NCBI GenBank assembly: GCA_019614645.1
Contig: JABWDB010000011.1
Coordinates: 496,001 to 560,000, forward strand
Origin: Stratiolaelaps scimitus
Lineage: Eukaryota; Arthropoda; Arachnida; Mesostigmata; Laelapidae
Direction: 5' to 3'
Length of the DNA: 64,000 nt
Shown: piece after piece, positions 46,213 through 58,894 of the stretch
Layout: each line of letters starts with the position of its first letter
Position numbering within the stretch: position 1 is the first letter of the stretch
The notes under the pieces: model-generated
Seen by the model: only the letters and a program-made list of their open reading frames with translations
Told to the model about the DNA's origin: nothing
Database searches by the model: none
Translations under genes and position numbers: made by a program

Positions 46213-49200
46213 TAAAGGATGACGATTTGAGTGGCGACTTATGCCCCCCCCCCCCTCCACGACCCCCACCACTCCACACAGACGTTATAGGTCAAGATAA
46301 TGACTGTACATGAATAGTTATCGCTGAAGTAACTAGTAAGGGTTGCATCGTCGCTGTACAGAGCCAAAATGCGGTTAAGTACTTTCGCTTGTTGTGTCCA
46401 ATAAAGTGTATAATAATTATTATCATTGTATTGTATAAATTCAATGTACACCTCCCACAATCATCGACACATTTCGTTTGCTTACGATAATATGGACTCG
46501 CACTCGTTGCTGTACTGGCTTGGTCTTGTGCTATTTCCAGAGGCCACCACCATGAACCCTCTATCGGCCCTTACGGCTCCGATATTTCACTGAATCGTAG
46601 GGGTCTGCACATCCCATTGCCGTTCGACGATCTGTCAGCTAAGCATGACCCGGTCGAGTTGGAGCGTGCACCCACCCCTGACAGCCTGAACAGCACAAGC
46701 AACGAAATTGCTGCTGGCGATCGCGCTTCGCGTCCATGCTGTTTTTGTTGTTCTTGTTGTTGCTGCTGCTGCTGCTGCTGTTGGCTCTCCTCGTGCCGCC
46801 GATGTTGTCTGTTGTTGCTGTTCATCGGCAAATTTCCCCCAGGTCTGGCGCGGATACCGTCAGCAGCTCTGGAGACGAAGCAGATCTATTATTACACAGT
46901 AGACGACAGCTGCCCCCACAACCGCGAGAAACAGCCGCCATTTGCCTGCAGAAGACTCGCAGGAACAGACTCCGAAGAGCAGTCGTCTTCCTACTCGATC
47001 GGCTGCCGATTTGACGAGATCGACCGCCGAGACGGTCGGTCCCGCACGACCCCGTAGAATATGGCGACGTCCACTGTGCTCGACGTTCAGGCCCCACAGT
47101 ACACACTTTACCTGCCGACTGTTGTTGACCTGCCTGCTCATCGACCAACGCCTCTACTCCGATAGTAGCAGCAGTTAGCGCGTACTGCTCTGCCATAGAA
47201 GACGCCTGGTGGGTGGATTGCCGCTGTCGCTAGCGACGACGGCGGCGGCGACGGCGGCAGCGAACGATTCTAATGCGGCCGTCGAGAGCGATTGACCGTA
47301 GTGTCGCGCAGAAGCGTCCGTTTCGAGAACAAGCGGCCGAGCCGAACGTCAAGAGGAGCTAGAAGAAGAGCGGCCGTCACGGCGGAAGATCTTGCCGGGG
47401 ATTGTTAGTACAGGCTGCTGCAGCGTACACACGAAGGAGCTGGCTGGCTGGCTGGCAGACGGATGGATGGCTGAGTCTATGAACGGTCGAACCGGGACTG
47501 CTTGTGGCCGATCGAGGCGACGGGTCGGCATGACGCGTGCTTAAGCCATAAGGCATCGCGGATCGGTAGCCGTTAGGAATCGGGCGGCTGCCGGCTGATC
47601 GTGTCGATTCGGATAAGCCCGAATCGGGACACTCACAGGGACTCATTCGTTTCGTTTTGATCGGCATCGCCAGGAGTTGTAGCCGTCGCTAGCGAGAAGG
47701 ACGAAGGAAAAATACGATCCGAGAGACCATGTGCAAATATTCCGGGAACTGGCGTCGAGCCGGCACACGAACCGGCACCATGGATCTCTTGGTGTTGTTG
47801 TGGCGGCGGAGGCGGCGGCGGTTGTTGTTGTCTGGTGCTGTCGACCTGGTACAAACAGTTGCGCTGATCTCGAGAGGACCATGCATCACCTATTGGTCCC
47901 TCGATACCCGAAGATGTTTTCGACGAGGCATGAGCCGTGTGCGACGTTCGAGCTGTGACGGCTCGGGCGGACTATCCTCCCCTAAGGTCAGGTTCGGATC
48001 ACGGCGCGAACGCGTGGAGGCGGCAGGTGTTCGAAAAACGGATCGCCGCTCGGATGCAGCACGAAGTGAACTTGGGTGAACACTGTGACAGACTACTCTA
48101 TACATGCACAATCATTTCGTAGACCACGCGCGGAAGATCCCGTGAGGAATAGAACCAGTACAGTAAGTACAGTTGTCGGTGGCCGCACGATCTCCGGTTC
48201 GAATCCCACTGGACACATATGGCTTAACATCATACGAACGTTGAAGTTCCGAACCACGGCCCGGTCAGTAACTATACGTCGAGGGTAAAAATAAAGAAAA
48301 TAATGAACAGCTGTTAAATCGGACGCTCCTATGCACTAATGCTAAGCATCAGCTCGTTCTTAACTGCAAATCGATATTTCCCAACTGACTGTCGATCTTA
48401 AACATTCACCGTCCATCCGAGACCAATTTCCATTGCTTCATAAGGTAGATCCCTTTTTAAAAATGCCCCTGTACGACGGTTGGATGCGTGCGAATGGCGT
48501 TGTTGTAATCTCTTCGTTCGGCGAACACTAGTTCAACGCAAACACTTTGCGCCAAATATATCGATAAGCAAGCGTCCGTCCGTAACAAGTCTGGCCATCG
48601 TCAGAACCAGCTGCTGTCTGACTCCAATCGGAGAAGATCCGGCCTGAAATCACAAGCACCACTTGCAATCACAGGGTTCCAGCAACGAGTCCAGAGAAAC
48701 AACGCATTGCCTAAGGAAATCTTGTCTAATCTGGCCGGCATCGACAACGATCCGCTTCAACCGAGACTACGAAAAAAAAAACACGCAAATCACCCCCGGG
48801 GACGGTTATTGGACATATTGGACAGCAGACAAATTGAAATCATCTCGGGCTTTTATGAGCAAGACGAAACTGAACAGTACAACATCTCGAGGCATGATTC
48901 AAGCCTTGGTCCATACAATCGTAGGGGTTTGTGTGGAGCTGTCCTTGTCGGCATTCTCATCATACCAGGTGCGTTCGATCCGCTGCTTTCGTCACCAGCT
49001 TGAACCCGACCCCGACCCCCGATCTCCCAACGACACAACCTCGTACACCCCCCCCCCCCCCCCGTTCGGGACGCCGAACGCTCGCTCACCCCATCTCTGC
49101 ATATCCGGCCGACGGCCCGGCAAACCGTCGGGCGTCATCCGGGCGGCCCGCGTTCATTTCCTTGCGTTTGCTTCACTGTTTTCTACGGCGGGGGTAAGTT

Positions 49201-52200
49201 ACCCGTTGAGGCGGGGGCGCCGGCTGCCGTCGCGGTCCGCGTGTACGGCCGCCCCGCTAAACGTCGTCAATTCGGCGCTAGCTCTCGGTCGACGTAGCGA
49301 TGCGGTCGGAGCGCAATGAATCGCGACCGGGAGCGACGGTGTCGACACCCCCAACTCCAGCATAGTGGGGTCTCGCTATTGGCGGGCCTGGTGCATCACT
49401 AGGACAAGCGGCCTGATCGGGGGGGGGAGAGGTTGACGCTGGCGGCTCAGGTGCGAGCAAACCGGACGAATGGTGAGCCGAGGCTAGGCAGCGACCTCGG
49501 CTCTGCCGCTGCTGCCAGACGACCCGGGCCGGGTCGTCAGGCCGGGTGACTCAGGCGTAAGTCTCGTCCTGTCCGAGATAGCTCGGCGCCGATCTATCGT
49601 TTGTCGACGTCTCCACTCAGGTGCATTATAGTTCGCATACGGAGTGATACAGTACATCGTAGCATTGATGGTTATAGTTGCTGTTGTAGTGCTACCCGAG
49701 GTGGTAGCAGCCATCTCGCTGCATGCAGATGTGGCCGGGGTCACAGCCGCTGGCTAGCGAACAGCTCTGGTGTTACAACGGCGAGATTCGATAGACGACC
49801 GCTAACAAGTGGGTGGGGGACTCGATTGTGTAGGCAGTGGAGGTGAGGTGGGTGAGGTTCGTGCATTGAAGGATCCCACGAAGTTCCGGTGCAATATCCG
49901 GAGAGATCAATCGATTATACTTGTTCAGTTGGATAACCTTAAATGCATATCACGCAGAAGTGGTCAACTATGTACGCTCTCTCTGTGTATATATATATAT
50001 AAGTGTATCAGCCACGCATAAGGGGCGTAATTAACCTTATTAAGGTTATTTATAAGTTCAAGATAAAGAAGTCTCTACTGGTTACAGACTCGAAGTTGCT
50101 ATAAATGCCTACGATAATGTATGAATGAATATGAATACATGAATATATGATATGAATCTCTGCCAGACGAAGAACGCGCAGATGTAAGAGCGATCAGATG
50201 TCGGATAACGCCAAGTCACAATGTTAATATTCGCAATGCAAGTTTCAACAACTCGAACCAACCCATTCGTTCAGCGGAGTTTACCATGGGATACTCAGCA
50301 ACTTCGTTGGCATTTGCGGTACCCGCACGACAGCTGATTGTTACGTACTATCATGCAGCAGACAGATCCGGGACAGATCTGGTTATTTCACCCAGGATTC
50401 GATTGAATGCTATGTCGATCAGCTGGCCTTAGCTATTTCGTAGGAAAGGTGCATTGAGGTCGTCAACCCTACTGAAGACGTCGTCGGCGCCCTCACCTCT
50501 CGACGTAAGACACCTTAACGCATGCCCTATGCCCTTCGTGTACTCCACTTAGAGGGCCTGCTGCTGTCATGCTTCGTCTATCGCTCTCGGTGGCTGTCTC
50601 TTCGCCAGACGACGACAAAACACCGATCTACGCGGACGAGGCGTAATTACGATCACTCGGTGACCAGCCGAACTGTTACGGGCCGTCGACGATGTCCGTC
50701 TTTGATGATCGCGACGACGATGATCAAAATAGGACAAAACACAAAATGAGGACAAACGAACAAAGGCCAACCGTGCGCTCTTATCGACTAGATGTTTTCA
50801 GAAGCACCATCGCCAGATCGCCAGCCAGACCTCTCGATTCGCCAATTGTCGTCCTGTCTCTGCTAGATAGGTGGGGCAGTCCATTATTGAGCTATTGCAG
50901 GGAAATATTGTCGCTGCTGCTGCTGCTGCTGCTCTTATGATTGTTGATGTGCTATCGCCATGTGTCTGTTTCTTTTTGGTCCGTTATTGCGTAACAACGA
51001 TTGGGGAACACACGTCCTGCCTGTTAGCCTGAAGACGCACAGGGCCGAACCGCGCGTCCAGAAAGACCCCTGAAGAGTAAACCAGAGTAGACTAGGAATG
51101 GGCACTCATCATATGCGCCCCGCTCGCCTAAGGGTCGTGACTCGTGATCAGGACCCTGGTGACCCTCGACCCGGACCCCGTGTACGAGCCCGATACTGCC
51201 TGCTGACGCCGCACTTCGCCGCCAGGTTGAGTGGGCGCCAGATCCCAACCGATATTCGGGTTCAACAAATGAGTGACACAGAGCCCACAGAGCCACCCTC
51301 ACACACACACAGATACCTCCACCCGGCTTAGGCAATTCCGTTCGCCCCTTCCCAACCACCCCCCGAATATATGTAAAAGGTCCAGCCGAACCCAATCAGG
51401 CCGTCGCTAGCTCGTCCTGAAAAATACGCCCCAACTAACGCGCAGCAGACCCCCCCACACACACACACACGTGTAGTGGTGATGCCGCCCAGCTTCGTCT
51501 GGATTCGAGTCACCAACAAGGAGAGGTTCCTCTCCTCTTTGTCTTCATCATCTATCGATCTGCTCGAAACGTCTGCCCGTCCTGGACTAGGACGGACACC
51601 TTCAACCGAATCGTAGGAGGTGTACATGTTTCTGTCCATGCCGCGCTGTTGTGTATGCATACGAAGACGGTTGCACGGTTCAATCATCGTTTGCTCGCGC
51701 TCGCTGTTGGGGCACTGTGTTTCTACCGGTCGGCCGATCCTCATTAGAAACGAGGCCAAAAAAACGCCGCGCCTCGCCGACTCGCGTGCCAGACGTTGTC
51801 CTTCGCTCGGCCTTCTCGCTGTTGTTGTTGTTTTTTTTTCTTTGATTCTTGTTTCCTTGTTTCGACGCGGCTGCTGCGTCAGGCCGTTCGCTTGTCCTGT
51901 CGTTGGCACGACAGAAACACCGGTTCACCCCACCGAGCCCTGTGTCGATTCGGGTGCTTCTTGCATCTGGACGTCGACGTCGGCAAAGGTCGTGGCGGCT
52001 TGATCGGCGCCGCCGACGCCGAAGGTGACGGAGCAGCACGCGCCTCGCAGGGTACACTGCCCTTCGCTGAAATGAAACGTCTGCCAGCCTCGGACGAACC
52101 AGCCAGCAATAATATAGCTTGGCCAGCAGGCTTGCTCCTCGTCAATGGGCGAAGGCAGCGAATTTTCTTAGGATACAGCCGCCGAGCGAAGACGAGAGAA

Positions 52201-52260
52201 AAATCACTTCAACGGTAACCTCCCGCAATACACGGCAAAAACAGCAAAAAAAGAAATTGA
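46213..52260. other. Long stretch without a supported gene
   Basis: It holds C-runs at about 46243-46255 and 49049-49062, a TTG/CTG run at 46748-46782, a CGG run at 47235-47256, CTG units at 50921-50936, a CA run near 51459-51471 and a small palindrome aaccttattaaggtt near 50032-50046. A B-box-like ggttcgaatcc lies near 48193-48203 but its T-arm does not pair. Long open frames (for example 48663-49319 and 51328-51909) have no recognisable domain. Confidence 0.5.
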
Positions 52261-52356
52261 CACCAACAACAACAACAACACCAACAACAACAGCAACAGC
52301 AACAACAACAGCAACAACAATAACAACAGCAACAACAACAACAACAACAACAGCAA
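52261..52356. repeat. (CAA)n tract with CAG and CCA interruptions
   Basis: About 96 bp of caa/aac units. It creates long homopolymer-coding frames on both strands that should not be taken as genes. Confidence 0.95.
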
Positions 52357-54290
52357 TATTGAATAACAGAATTAACGACAACAGCCGACTCGCCCACGAT
52401 GCGCGATGCAGGGGTCGAATTGTATCGACCTTGACAGGCCGTAGGCCCGTTGTTATGCCTATTATGATATAATTCGTGCATACATGGTCTGGCCGACCGC
52501 CCCGTCCCTCATCATGCGTCGCCAGACGTCGCCGGCATCGACCCGGACGAAATTGCCCGTCGAAATTTCCTGCGCCCATTCGCAAATCGAAGAAGCAAAT
52601 CGCCACGATTCAAGTAGCGGCCCCAGCGGCGGCAGCGGCGATCCACCCGCCAATCATCAATTATCCGATAACAGGCTGCAGCCCATGGCAAGGCACAGCC
52701 AGATGAATTGTCACGAGGAAGCCAGTTGTTCCGTCGGAACCGCTAGAGATAATGATCGTTCGACTTCGATAAGAATGAGAGAGAGAGAGACCGAGAGAAA
52801 TAGAGAGAGAGAAAAGAGGGAGAGAGCAAGGGTAATCAAAGGCTTAGGTAACGGATGGCGGTCGCCGTGCTCTCGACGCTTGGACGTCGCTACTTCGAGC
52901 CCGAGGGTGGTGGCTCCGGCCGAGATGTTCACCCATCGCGTAGGTCCACGCGTCGGCGGCTGCGGACCCGCCCGCCCATGGTTAGCTGAGGTGCTGCGTC
53001 GCCCGAGCGCGGAGGCGATCTCCTCGTCAGCTGCGGCCGAAAGGAGCCGATTAGTTCCAACGCCCGTCGTAGCTTCTGCTGGTGCTGCTGCTGCCGCCGC
53101 TGTCTTTCGATCCAATTGAAATCAGCGGTAATAATAACGGTTCCAACGTCGAAGGCAACGCCGCGGCTCGTTATGCGGGCGGCCGGGCGGGCGGGCGGAC
53201 GTGCGCGGTACTCTGCTCTCCGACACTGCTTAGACGCGTGGCAGCTTGCGCAGGACGATGGGCCGACCCGGCGCGCGTTTTCGACGCTGTTCGACAACGC
53301 TGACACGACGACGACGGCGACGAGACACGAGAGCGACCGATGGACGAAACGCTCATGGGCGGCGTCTTGCTATCGGCGGCTGCTACCAGCGCTACCGACA
53401 TCGCTTGCCTCACCGTGGTACGGTTACACACGCGTCTACAGACAGCAGAATAAGAGCTGCTGTCCTAAGTGAAATTAACTGGAGCCCTTTCAGCTGCTCG
53501 GAGAGTTGACGTATCCAGCCAGCCTGTCGCGGGTGGCCACCAGCATCGCTCGCATCAGCAGCAGCAGCAGCAATGTGAATGAGTCAAACAATTTTAGCTT
53601 AAGTGAATTTTCAGCCGCTAAGAGGCCCCTCGCCCCCTGGCCACCATCCCATGGGTGGCTATAACTGTTGAATCTTTCCCTTCATTCTCGTTAGGCATCT
53701 TCGAAACGAGATTGAATATCGATTTCGATTTCGGACAGCAGCTGCTGCTGCTGCTGCTACAGCGTGGGCAGGTGGTGAATCAATATGTGAACACAAACGG
53801 CTGCCGCTGGGTAGGGGTGACCATGTTGCTCATTGTTGCCGATGGACGTCCGCGAACGAGGGAGCACTCGAGCATTGAACTTAGCTGGGGTCATCTGTTG
53901 CTGTTGTTGTTCCTGTTGTTCTTGTTGCTGTTGTTGTTATTGTTGTAGTTATTGATCATGTTGATGTTGTTGGTGGTGGTTGTGGTGATGGTGCTGCTGC
54001 TGCGGCTACTAGACTGAACGCTAGGGTGACGTTCGTGTATTAGAAAATTGTATGCGCTCTGTAATGAGTGAAACGTGTCGGTACTCGGATACTGAACGAC
54101 GACGTGGGGGAAGCCAGAAATCCTATAGATTCTAAGCCTATGTAGGCTTAGTGGTTTTTGCAATTGACATGTGACGCTGCTTACTATCCGAGCTCACAAC
54201 GATTCCATATGTGCCAGGAAACAAAGGCGCCCTGAATATACTACAACAAAAACTCTGTCATAAATCCCTGTTGCGCCTGTATGACCCAAG
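52357..54290. other. No supported gene
   Basis: It contains GA runs near 52779-52820, a GGC/GGGC-rich stretch near 53175-53205, CAG units at 53566-53580, CTG units at 53741-53758 and a TTG/CTG-rich stretch at 53897-54002. The 211-codon frame at 52484-53119 is low-complexity in its second half and unrecognised. Confidence 0.45.
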
Positions 54291-54392
54291 AAACTTTTAT
54301 TGGTTTATTAATGGAACTGCAATTTTTACAATATGCAAGTTATCTGATACACGTCACCAGGTCGCAGGATAACTCGAACCTTGAAGAAAATG
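54291..54392 (-). repeat. tRNA-derived SINE copy (subfamily with CACCAGGTCGC segment)
   Basis: In minus orientation the tail (ttattggtttattaatgg on the plus strand) and body (aactgcaatttttacaatat) are followed by cacgtcaccaggtcgcaggat and a B box GGTTCGAGTT (54380-54371). The segment between body and B box is shared with the 12.3-kb copy. Confidence 0.7.
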
Positions 54393-55940
54393 GCGTACCG
54401 TGCTGTACCAAGCGGTATCACACCGAAATGAGGTTTTGGGAGAACTCCCAATATTGTTTGTCTGACACGAGCCCAACAACCTAGCAATTTATACCTAATC
54501 TTGATCCGAGTCAGATGAGCCACATTATCCAAATTGAATATGTCGACTCACGGCGGAGCAACTCCACAGGAACGATCTCAGCAATCGATTTTGATTATGT
54601 CTAGATATTCTCCTAGATACTGACTGCCTTGTACTTTTGTCCTTTTCAATAACGAAGCACCTACCTGACTAGATAGTTTACTCATGATTCCAATTTTGAT
54701 AGTCCACTAACTTCGTTTACTTATTAGCTAAGTCGTCCGCTCTCCGCGTTATGTTGCTAAACCGTAAAGGTCTCCATTCACATGCTTCTATCCAGGTTGA
54801 CATGTTCTTCAGCCAACCCAATCCATGCCCATCGCATTCTATTTGATATATAACACACGGTGTATGAGCACCGGTCATTGGTTATCAGGTGTATTCCCAC
54901 ACTCGAGCGGACGATCAGCAGACGATGATTGTCCCCGATCATTAGCGTGTTCATTGACGTAGATCTCCGATGGTGCCGATTTCTCACAGGCCAGCACGCA
55001 GTGTAGTAGCAGTTAGACGACCCATTCAGGACCTGACAGGCGCAACTCCCGCCAGGCAGCAGCAGCAACAGCAGCACACACACACCCGAAGACTCGCCCC
55101 GACTTCATCGCACGTCGCGATGTGTATGTGGTGCAACAGTACCGGCGATCGGTAGATCGATGAGCTGAGAACGCGGGAGCGAGGAAGGAATGATCTCTCT
55201 AGATTCGCTGGTGGACATCGATGGGCCGTAGATTTCTACGGGTCGACAGGTATCAAATCGAAATCAGTACCGCCAAGCTATCGCCGTATATCGAATTGGC
55301 GCGCGCCGCTAACCCGACGCTCGAAGCGGACTCGGCTCCCGTTTCGGGCAGCCAGACAGACGAAGTGGAAGAATCTCTACAGAGGAATCCTCTCTGCCGA
55401 CTCCTGGCAGCCAGTCATCAAACGTGAGGTCGTGACACAAAATAGCAATGACAGTTTTCAGCAATGGCAGCCCGCACCGGTGCTAACTGCGCCTCGCGTA
55501 CCGTGCTGGCAAAAAAAAACTGGCCCAGGCGAGTTTTCTCCGTAGCGGCGCGAGTGTCGCTCCGCTCAGATTCGCTGACAGGGTCCGGATTGAGACATGA
55601 GCAGGTCCGACAAGATCGACGTCGATCGATGTGCGATTCAACGCGGTCTGACGTCTGATCCGACAGAGAATAGCAACAAAAGAAGAAAGCATACGGAAAA
55701 AACGTCGCGTTCAACGCTCGAAGTCGCCACTTCCCCTCGGACTCATCCGATCGATGTCTCATTCTAGCTCACGTTCCGTCTCTACGCATGGTGACCCAGT
55801 TTGCGATTGGCCTTACCGAGCGCGGTGGGCTATCGAACATGCGGCGCGCAACAGCCAGCACCGGCCACAGCATCGTCCCTTGTAGTGATGCCCAGCCGAT
55901 TGTATGCAGATCGCCAGTCCAGAAATCGGCCGTATGATCG

Positions 55941-55993
<53 letters not shown>

Positions 55994-58211
55994 GATAAAT
56001 AGATAGATACAGAGCCAGCCCAGCCGCAGCCTGAGCCGGTTGGGGGCTGTTTCCGTTAACCAAACGGAAACAACGCCGAGGGGTCCGCGGGCGGGGGGGT
56101 GGGTAGGGGTTGAGCACGACAGTTAGACTGTCCCGAACCGAAATTCGCACGGCGTCTGCCGTAGGTCTCCGGTCTCTGCTCTGGTGAGTCTGGCTGTCTT
56201 CGTCCGATTTCGCCCACATGCGATCATCATCATCATCGATTCTGTCTCTAGACGGATAACTCCTTCGGGTCCGGTGGTGATCGCCTGCTGAGGTTGATCC
56301 GAATGACGCTGTTGCTCGGTTCCGGTCCGCCTCAGTGGTCACAGCTATTGAGTAAACGTGTTCATCGTCGGCATCGCTGCCGTCATCAGGGGACGTCGGG
56401 CGTAGCGTCATTGCGGGTTACTCGCACACACGATCGTCATACGAACAAACTTTTTGAGGTTTTTCGGTTGCATGGGTTCCGGGCGGCGCTTCAGCTGCGT
56501 TGTGGTGACAGGTCGTGGGTGGAGCTGCTGGGAACGAGCGTATCGTGTGTCCGAGGCGGGAGGACATTTCCGAACATTTGAACGAAACCCAGAATATCCA
56601 GTTCGTACGATTATCGAAGCATATACACATACAAACAACCACGCCACAAAACCATGTCATTTGCCGGAGAGGACTAGTACACCGGCAGAGGAGAGTGGAA
56701 CAGTTAAAAGATCATGGGATCGTATGAATGCCCATATGAATGGCCCAGCCCGCCTACAACCCGAGGTCTGCCGCGGCTACCGCTCACAATTTAAATATGT
56801 TGGCTTTATATTGCTCTCGATTGGGGTATCCAGGTTTTCAACGGAGCCGGCAATGGGCAACGCCTGACGATTGCACGCTACCTGCCGCCTGTAATTTGCT
56901 CATATGGGGGGGAGGCAACTGTCTCATATCGTCGACTCGAAGTCGTCGACTCAATTTCACGTTTATGACGTAGAAAAGATCGCCTGATTGCTGAAGGCCG
57001 ATGACGTCCACCTACTGCGCTGCGTCGGTCACTTCCGCGGGAACTTCGCAGCAGGTTGAGCACTTGTTGGCGCTCCTGCTGAAGCGCGGTGAAGGAGGAA
57101 CCCTTGTCTTCAAGGGTCAATGACTGGCTAGCCGAACTGAATGGACCCGTTCGGGAGGCATATCTACACAGACACACACGCATAGATATCAACACACAGT
57201 TGCTCTTGGGTTGGCTGGGCCGGCTACTGCTACGAGATGGCTTGCCTGTGTCTTCCGTCTGTATATGTCACCGAAGGGCGTGGAATCAGGTCTGCAGCCA
57301 TCACCCATGGATGCGCTCCACCACGGCGCGGTAGAACGATGGGTTCATGAGGACGATAAATAAAGCCGTACGAGCCCGCTGCCATATGTGGCAAAGGCTT
57401 ATGAGCAGCCCCACGGAGCAATCCGACACCGGCAAACGTTGGAGCTGCAGGCCGATTTTTTCTTTTCTCTCAGCGGACGTCCTACTGACGCTAGCCGCAG
57501 GCCTGTGGCGGTGTTTTGCTGGCTAGGCGGAGAGGGACCGCGTTAGTTGATCCGAGCGATGCGTCGGTGGTTTGAACGATCAATCCTATGCATCCCGATG
57601 TATGGGTTACGTTAGCCCTGCTGACGTACGAACCCTTGTGGATTGCCTCCGGAAGCGTTCGGTCTCGACCAGAAGCTGAAATCTGTAGCAGACCATGGAT
57701 CACATGGGTTGTTGGGAAAAGCCCAGATGAGTCTAGCAGGACCGGGAAAATGATGCTTGGACCTTGAAGCAATGCTATACAGCGGTGCCAAGGCCCGCCG
57801 TGGAGAGTCAGTCAGCTGAGGGCCAGCCAGGTAAAAGGACAAAAAGATAGCCAAGATCAGAGCGAAGCGCTGTCGGGACAAAAAAGAGTGTGACAGCCGA
57901 TGTGGACGTATCAGAAGTTGAGCCAGTATGGCAGTGTGGGAGTAGATTCCGGCACAAAGCAACCGGCGACACTGCTTTCAATGATCATCATAATGACCGC
58001 GATGCGGCTACTAATGAAATAGTTAAACAATTAGATAGATCTGCACCCCTTGTATCTTTCAGCGCTCGAGGAGTGTTTTGTCCAGCATCCACGACTGGAA
58101 TATATCTGCTCGAGAAATTCTCCCTCAACTCGGAACTGATCTATTCGATGTCAAGCAGCCGTCAAAAAGTAAGCGAATCGTAATTCGTAATTCTGCTAGC
58201 ACGGAGAAATG

Positions 58212-58215
<4 letters not shown>
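54393..58215. other. No supported gene
   Basis: It contains an (AT)n tract at 55944-55990, a CAG/CA stretch at 55058-55084 and a G-rich run near 56090-56110. The minus-strand frame at 55830-56411 is read through the AT tract and a GAT/ATC run. No recognised domains. Confidence 0.45.
55944..55990. repeat. (AT)n microsatellite
   Basis: An AT run of about 47 bp followed by a short ATAG-rich stretch. Confidence 0.95.
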
Positions 58216-58271
<56 letters not shown>

Positions 58272-58272
58272 A
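58216..58272. repeat. (AT)n-(GT)n compound microsatellite
   Basis: About 46 bp of AT followed by a short TG run. Confidence 0.95.
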
Positions 58273-58861
58273 TGACTTCGTATCCATCCATTTTCTTCTT
58301 CTCACGATGGACACATATTAGATCTTCAATACCACCGCGTTACAATGTTCTCATCCTCGTCAAGGTGGCAACACCGACGAAGTGTTCCCCAGCCGAAGAT
58401 CACCAGGCTTTCTGTTCACCCATCTCTATCGACAGTCACAGTAGACTAGGCCAAGTACAGCCACTACGGCTGTAAGAGGCACGGCGGGCAGGGGCAATCC
58501 GCTAATAGACGCCTCACACCGCAAGAATACAATCACCCCTCAATTTCTCCGCTAATAAGAAAGCGCAGCTTTCTCCATCTTCGTCCGACGCCTCCGTGTC
58601 CTGCCATCCTACTGCAGATTCGACTAGATACTGCTGCTGCTGCTAGACACACTGTATATAAACATTTGTAGATGAGTGCATACGCGCAGGCCTGATATCT
58701 GTATCGTGTCCGCACCTCGCTTCGTGTCGATTCGTTCGTTGCTCTATCTGCCCGACACCCCTCCATATTCCCATCGGATATCAAATAGAAGACGAGCACC
58801 GTGAACAAATCGTCCGCGATGAATCGCGCCTCGGCCGTCTCTTCTAGCGAGAGACGAGGAC

Positions 58862-58894
<33 letters not shown>

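Noticed and set aside
48160..48240. Possible tRNA gene from a ggttcgaatcc B box
   Set aside because: The T-arm bases do not pair and no acceptor stem or anticodon arm can be formed; at most a decayed SINE head.
48663..49319. 218-codon plus-strand frame
   Set aside because: It passes through a C-run giving poly-Pro, has overlapping alternative frames and no recognisable domain.
52209..52606. Open frames with poly-Cys, poly-Val or poly-Thr over the CAA tract
   Set aside because: They are explained entirely by the trinucleotide repeat; different frames give different homopolymers.
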